Shown here one piece after another: positions 42,984-44,862 of a stretch of 44,862 bases of DNA (positions within the stretch are counted from its first letter, which is position 1; each line of letters opens with the position of its first letter). The stretch is taken from assembly GCA_009780175.1 (NCBI GenBank), contig WRAO01000020.1:1-44862 (forward strand), in the 5' to 3' direction. Below the pieces are notes generated by a model. The model was not told where the DNA came from. It worked only from the letters and a program-made list of their open reading frames with translations, and made no database searches. The stretch is from Oscillospiraceae bacterium. Lineage in GTDB: Bacteria; Bacillota; Clostridia; Oscillospirales; Oscillospiraceae. Made by a program: the position numbers and the translations under genes.

Positions 42984-44862
42984 ATGAAAGTATGTATCAT
43001 GAAGGGACTAAAGGCGAGGCTTCTGCCGATTTTACTGATTGCGATATTTTTATTGCAGATGACTCCGCCTCCGGCTTCTGCGGCGGATACCGGGATACGA
43101 TGGAATATCCCGCATGTCAACAGTGAGCCGGGTGCGTTTGTTGATCTGCGTATTCCCCTGACTGAAAACCCCAATCCAGGGTTCAGCGCCATGACGATTT
43201 TGATCGGCTATGACGCGGCTGTGCTTACGCCGCAGGGGACCACTGCCCTGGCGATTCGGAACCGGATTGATATCATGGACGCAGGGTTTACTATTATGTA
43301 TAACCCAAATCCGGGCGGGTATGTTGGGACCCATGTGCTGATCCAGCTGACACCTGAAATGGCGGGGTCTATCTTTAGGGGTACGGATCTGGAGATCATC
43401 CTTCGTTTCCAGGTTCGGGCAGATGCGCCGGGCGGGACATCGCCTGTTACTTACATCGGACACGATGCCGCCCGCAGCGGGGACCCAAACCCCATCCCCT
43501 TTGCAACACCGGGTCCGGCGGAATTTGGCTCTGTGACGCTCCCGGGTGGGGTGGTGAACCGTACGATCAGCTACATGCCGAACGGCGGCACTGGAGCAAT
43601 ACACACGGTGACCGTGGCGGATGGCGGGGCCCATACCGTGCGCACACCGGCGAGCGCAGGAATTGCTGCCAGTGATCCTGTGCGCTATGAATTCGCGGGT
43701 TGGAGCCGAAATTCAGACGGCAGCGGAACGAGATATTTCGCGGAAGACATGTTCGAGCCTGTTACGAGCGATGTGCAACTCTACGCGCAATGGGCTGTGC
43801 GCACTTTTGGCGTAAGCTTTCTGCGCAACGATGGCACGGCCGCCGTACACTCCGCGGCTATAGTCGCGTACAACGAACTGGCGGCGCGTCCGACGGATCC
43901 GGTGCGCACGGGCTGGATCTTTGATGGGGTTTGGTTGGATGAAGACGGCAATGTGTTCCATTTCGACACGCCCATCACGGCGGGCCGCACGCTCAGGGCA
44001 TCGTGGACGCGGATTTCGTATACGGTGACCTTTCTGCGCAATGACGGAACGGCTGCTTTGCACGGAACGCCGGTCGCCGTTTACCACGGCGACACGGTGA
44101 CAATCCCTCAAACGCCGGACACATGGATGGATACCGGTCTTGAGCCGCCTGAGCGCTATAGTTTTGTGCACTGGCTGGACGAGACAAGCGCAGCGTTTGA
44201 CTTTTCGACCCCCATCGTGGGGAACCGCACGCTCCACGCGGAATGGATCAAAATCCCGCCCTTCGATTTTCGAGTGAACTTCGCACGAAATGACGGAACC
44301 GGTGCACTGCATGGCGCTCCGGCTCTGCTTTTAAACGGTGACACGGTGCCGCGTCCGGAAGATCCCGAGCGGGAGGGCTACACCTTCGTGCGCTGGATTG
44401 ATGAGGTCGGCGCGGAATTTGACTTCGGCACACAACTTTATGAGGTGGACCGCACGCTGCGCGCGGAATGGTTGCGGATTTCGTATACCGTGACGTTCCA
44501 GCGCAATGACGGCACAGCCGCGTTACATGGTGCGCCGGTGTCTGTCTACCATGGCGATCTAGTGACACGTCCGGCCAACCCGACGCGTACAGGCTATAGC
44601 TTTGTGCGCTGGATGGACGAAAGCGACGTGACCTTTGTGTTCACCACGCCGATCACAACGAACCGCACATTGCGGGCGGAGTGGCTGCCTGAGTATCTTG
44701 TGACCTTCCAGCGCAATGACGGGACTGGGGCGCAACATGGCAGTCCGGTAACTGTCGTAAGCGGTCAGACGGTGGCGCGTCCGGCGGATCCGACGCGTGC
44801 GGGGTACAACTTCGTGCGCTGGATTGACGAAACCAACGCGGAATTTGTCTTTACAACGGCAA
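42984..44862 (+). CDS. Secreted cohesin-like protein with InlB-type repeats (3' end beyond window)
   Basis: 626 residues are visible and the frame is open to the window end. A signal peptide (LLPILLIAIFLLQM...ASAAD, cleavage near residue 33) is followed by a domain at about 35-190 with the cohesin pattern: EPGAFVDLRIPLTENPNPGFSAMTILIGYDAAVLTP, later IILRFQVRADAPGG. From about 190 come at least six InlB-type (Listeria-Bacteroides) repeats of the form YxVTFxRNDGTxAxHG...GYxFVRWxDExxxxFxF...RTLRAEW. AAGGA lies 10 nt before the ATG; a second Met at 42999 is possible. It begins 62 nt after the dockerin protein and is likely co-transcribed. The cohesin call is by pattern only. Confidence 0.78.
   Translation, partial: MKVCIMKGLKARLLPILLIAIFLLQMTPPPASAADTGIRWNIPHVNSEPGAFVDLRIPLTENPNPGFSAMTILIGYDAAVLTPQGTTALAIRNRIDIMDAGFTIMYNPNPGGYVGTHVLIQLTPEMAGSIFRGTDLEIILRFQVRADAPGGTSPVTYIGHDAARSGDPNPIPFATPGPAEFGSVTLPGGVVNRTISYMPNGGTGAIHTVTVADGGAHTVRTPASAGIAASDPVRYEFAGWSRNSDGSGTRYFAEDMFEPVTSDVQLYAQWAVRTFGVSFLRNDGTAAVHSAAIVAYNELAARPTDPVRTGWIFDGVWLDEDGNVFHFDTPITAGRTLRASWTRISYTVTFLRNDGTAALHGTPVAVYHGDTVTIPQTPDTWMDTGLEPPERYSFVHWLDETSAAFDFSTPIVGNRTLHAEWIKIPPFDFRVNFARNDGTGALHGAPALLLNGDTVPRPEDPEREGYTFVRWIDEVGAEFDFGTQLYEVDRTLRAEWLRISYTVTFQRNDGTAALHGAPVSVYHGDLVTRPANPTRTGYSFVRWMDESDVTFVFTTPITTNRTLRAEWLPEYLVTFQRNDGTGAQHGSPVTVVSGQTVARPADPTRAGYNFVRWIDETNAEFVFTTA

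Overview
The window looks like chromosomal DNA of an anaerobic, moderately GC-rich Bacillota, most likely a Clostridia lineage of gut or digester type. This rests on gene content and signals: RNase Y, HU, RqcP, a YabM-YabN type cluster, an ECF-type thiamine S-component behind a TPP riboswitch, TRAP transport, strong AGGAGG ribosome sites, consensus sigma-A promoters and many intrinsic terminators. No species can be named from the sequence alone.

Layout. 1-2.7 kb: the edge of an integrated element. A large serine recombinase runs in frame, with no stop codon, into a radical SAM gene that has its own ribosome site; an intrinsic terminator lies between them. 2.7-9.8 kb, almost all minus strand: thiT with TPP riboswitch, an SdpI-like membrane protein, signal peptidase I, a lipoprotein, a small membrane protein, galU, a P-loop protein, pgi and a DacF-type D,D-carboxypeptidase. 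9.8-13.7 kb: tRNA-Gly(CCC), a DUF1643 protein, a dicarboxylate/amino acid symporter, a 60-residue protein coupled to a cupin, and an SDR protein with a non-canonical active site. 14.2-17.2 kb: a complete DctP-DctQ-DctM TRAP transporter. 17.3-19.8 kb: RNase Y and CcdA. 19.7-21.4 kb: an XRE/membrane-protein pair, then an XRE/small-peptide divergent pair around a perfect 16-bp-arm inverted repeat. 21.4-24.9 kb: ddl-murF-acetyltransferase-mscL on the minus strand. 25.2-29.1 kb: yabM-like flippase, mazG, hup, a SUFU-domain gene and rqcP. 29.2-31.9 kb: an unknown membrane protein and a YgiQ-family radical SAM protein.

32.5-44.9 kb is an accessory surface region. A consensus promoter drives a secreted protein of about 3,400 residues made of three large parallel beta-helix blocks (the first two near-duplicates), four SpaA/Cna-B-like domains, several Listeria-Bacteroides (InlB-type) repeats and a C-terminal dockerin. 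The next gene, cut by the window end, encodes a secreted protein with an N-terminal cohesin-like domain followed by at least six InlB-type repeats. The two are probably a dockerin-cohesin pair that assembles a cell-surface adhesin outside any cellulosome context.

The observations I rate highest are this dockerin/cohesin pair, an operator (ACTATCRTGATAGT) placed in the identical promoter register in front of the SUFU gene and of the unknown membrane-protein gene 2 kb away, the recombinase-radical SAM read-through, and the XRE/small-peptide cassette bounded by two near-identical terminators.
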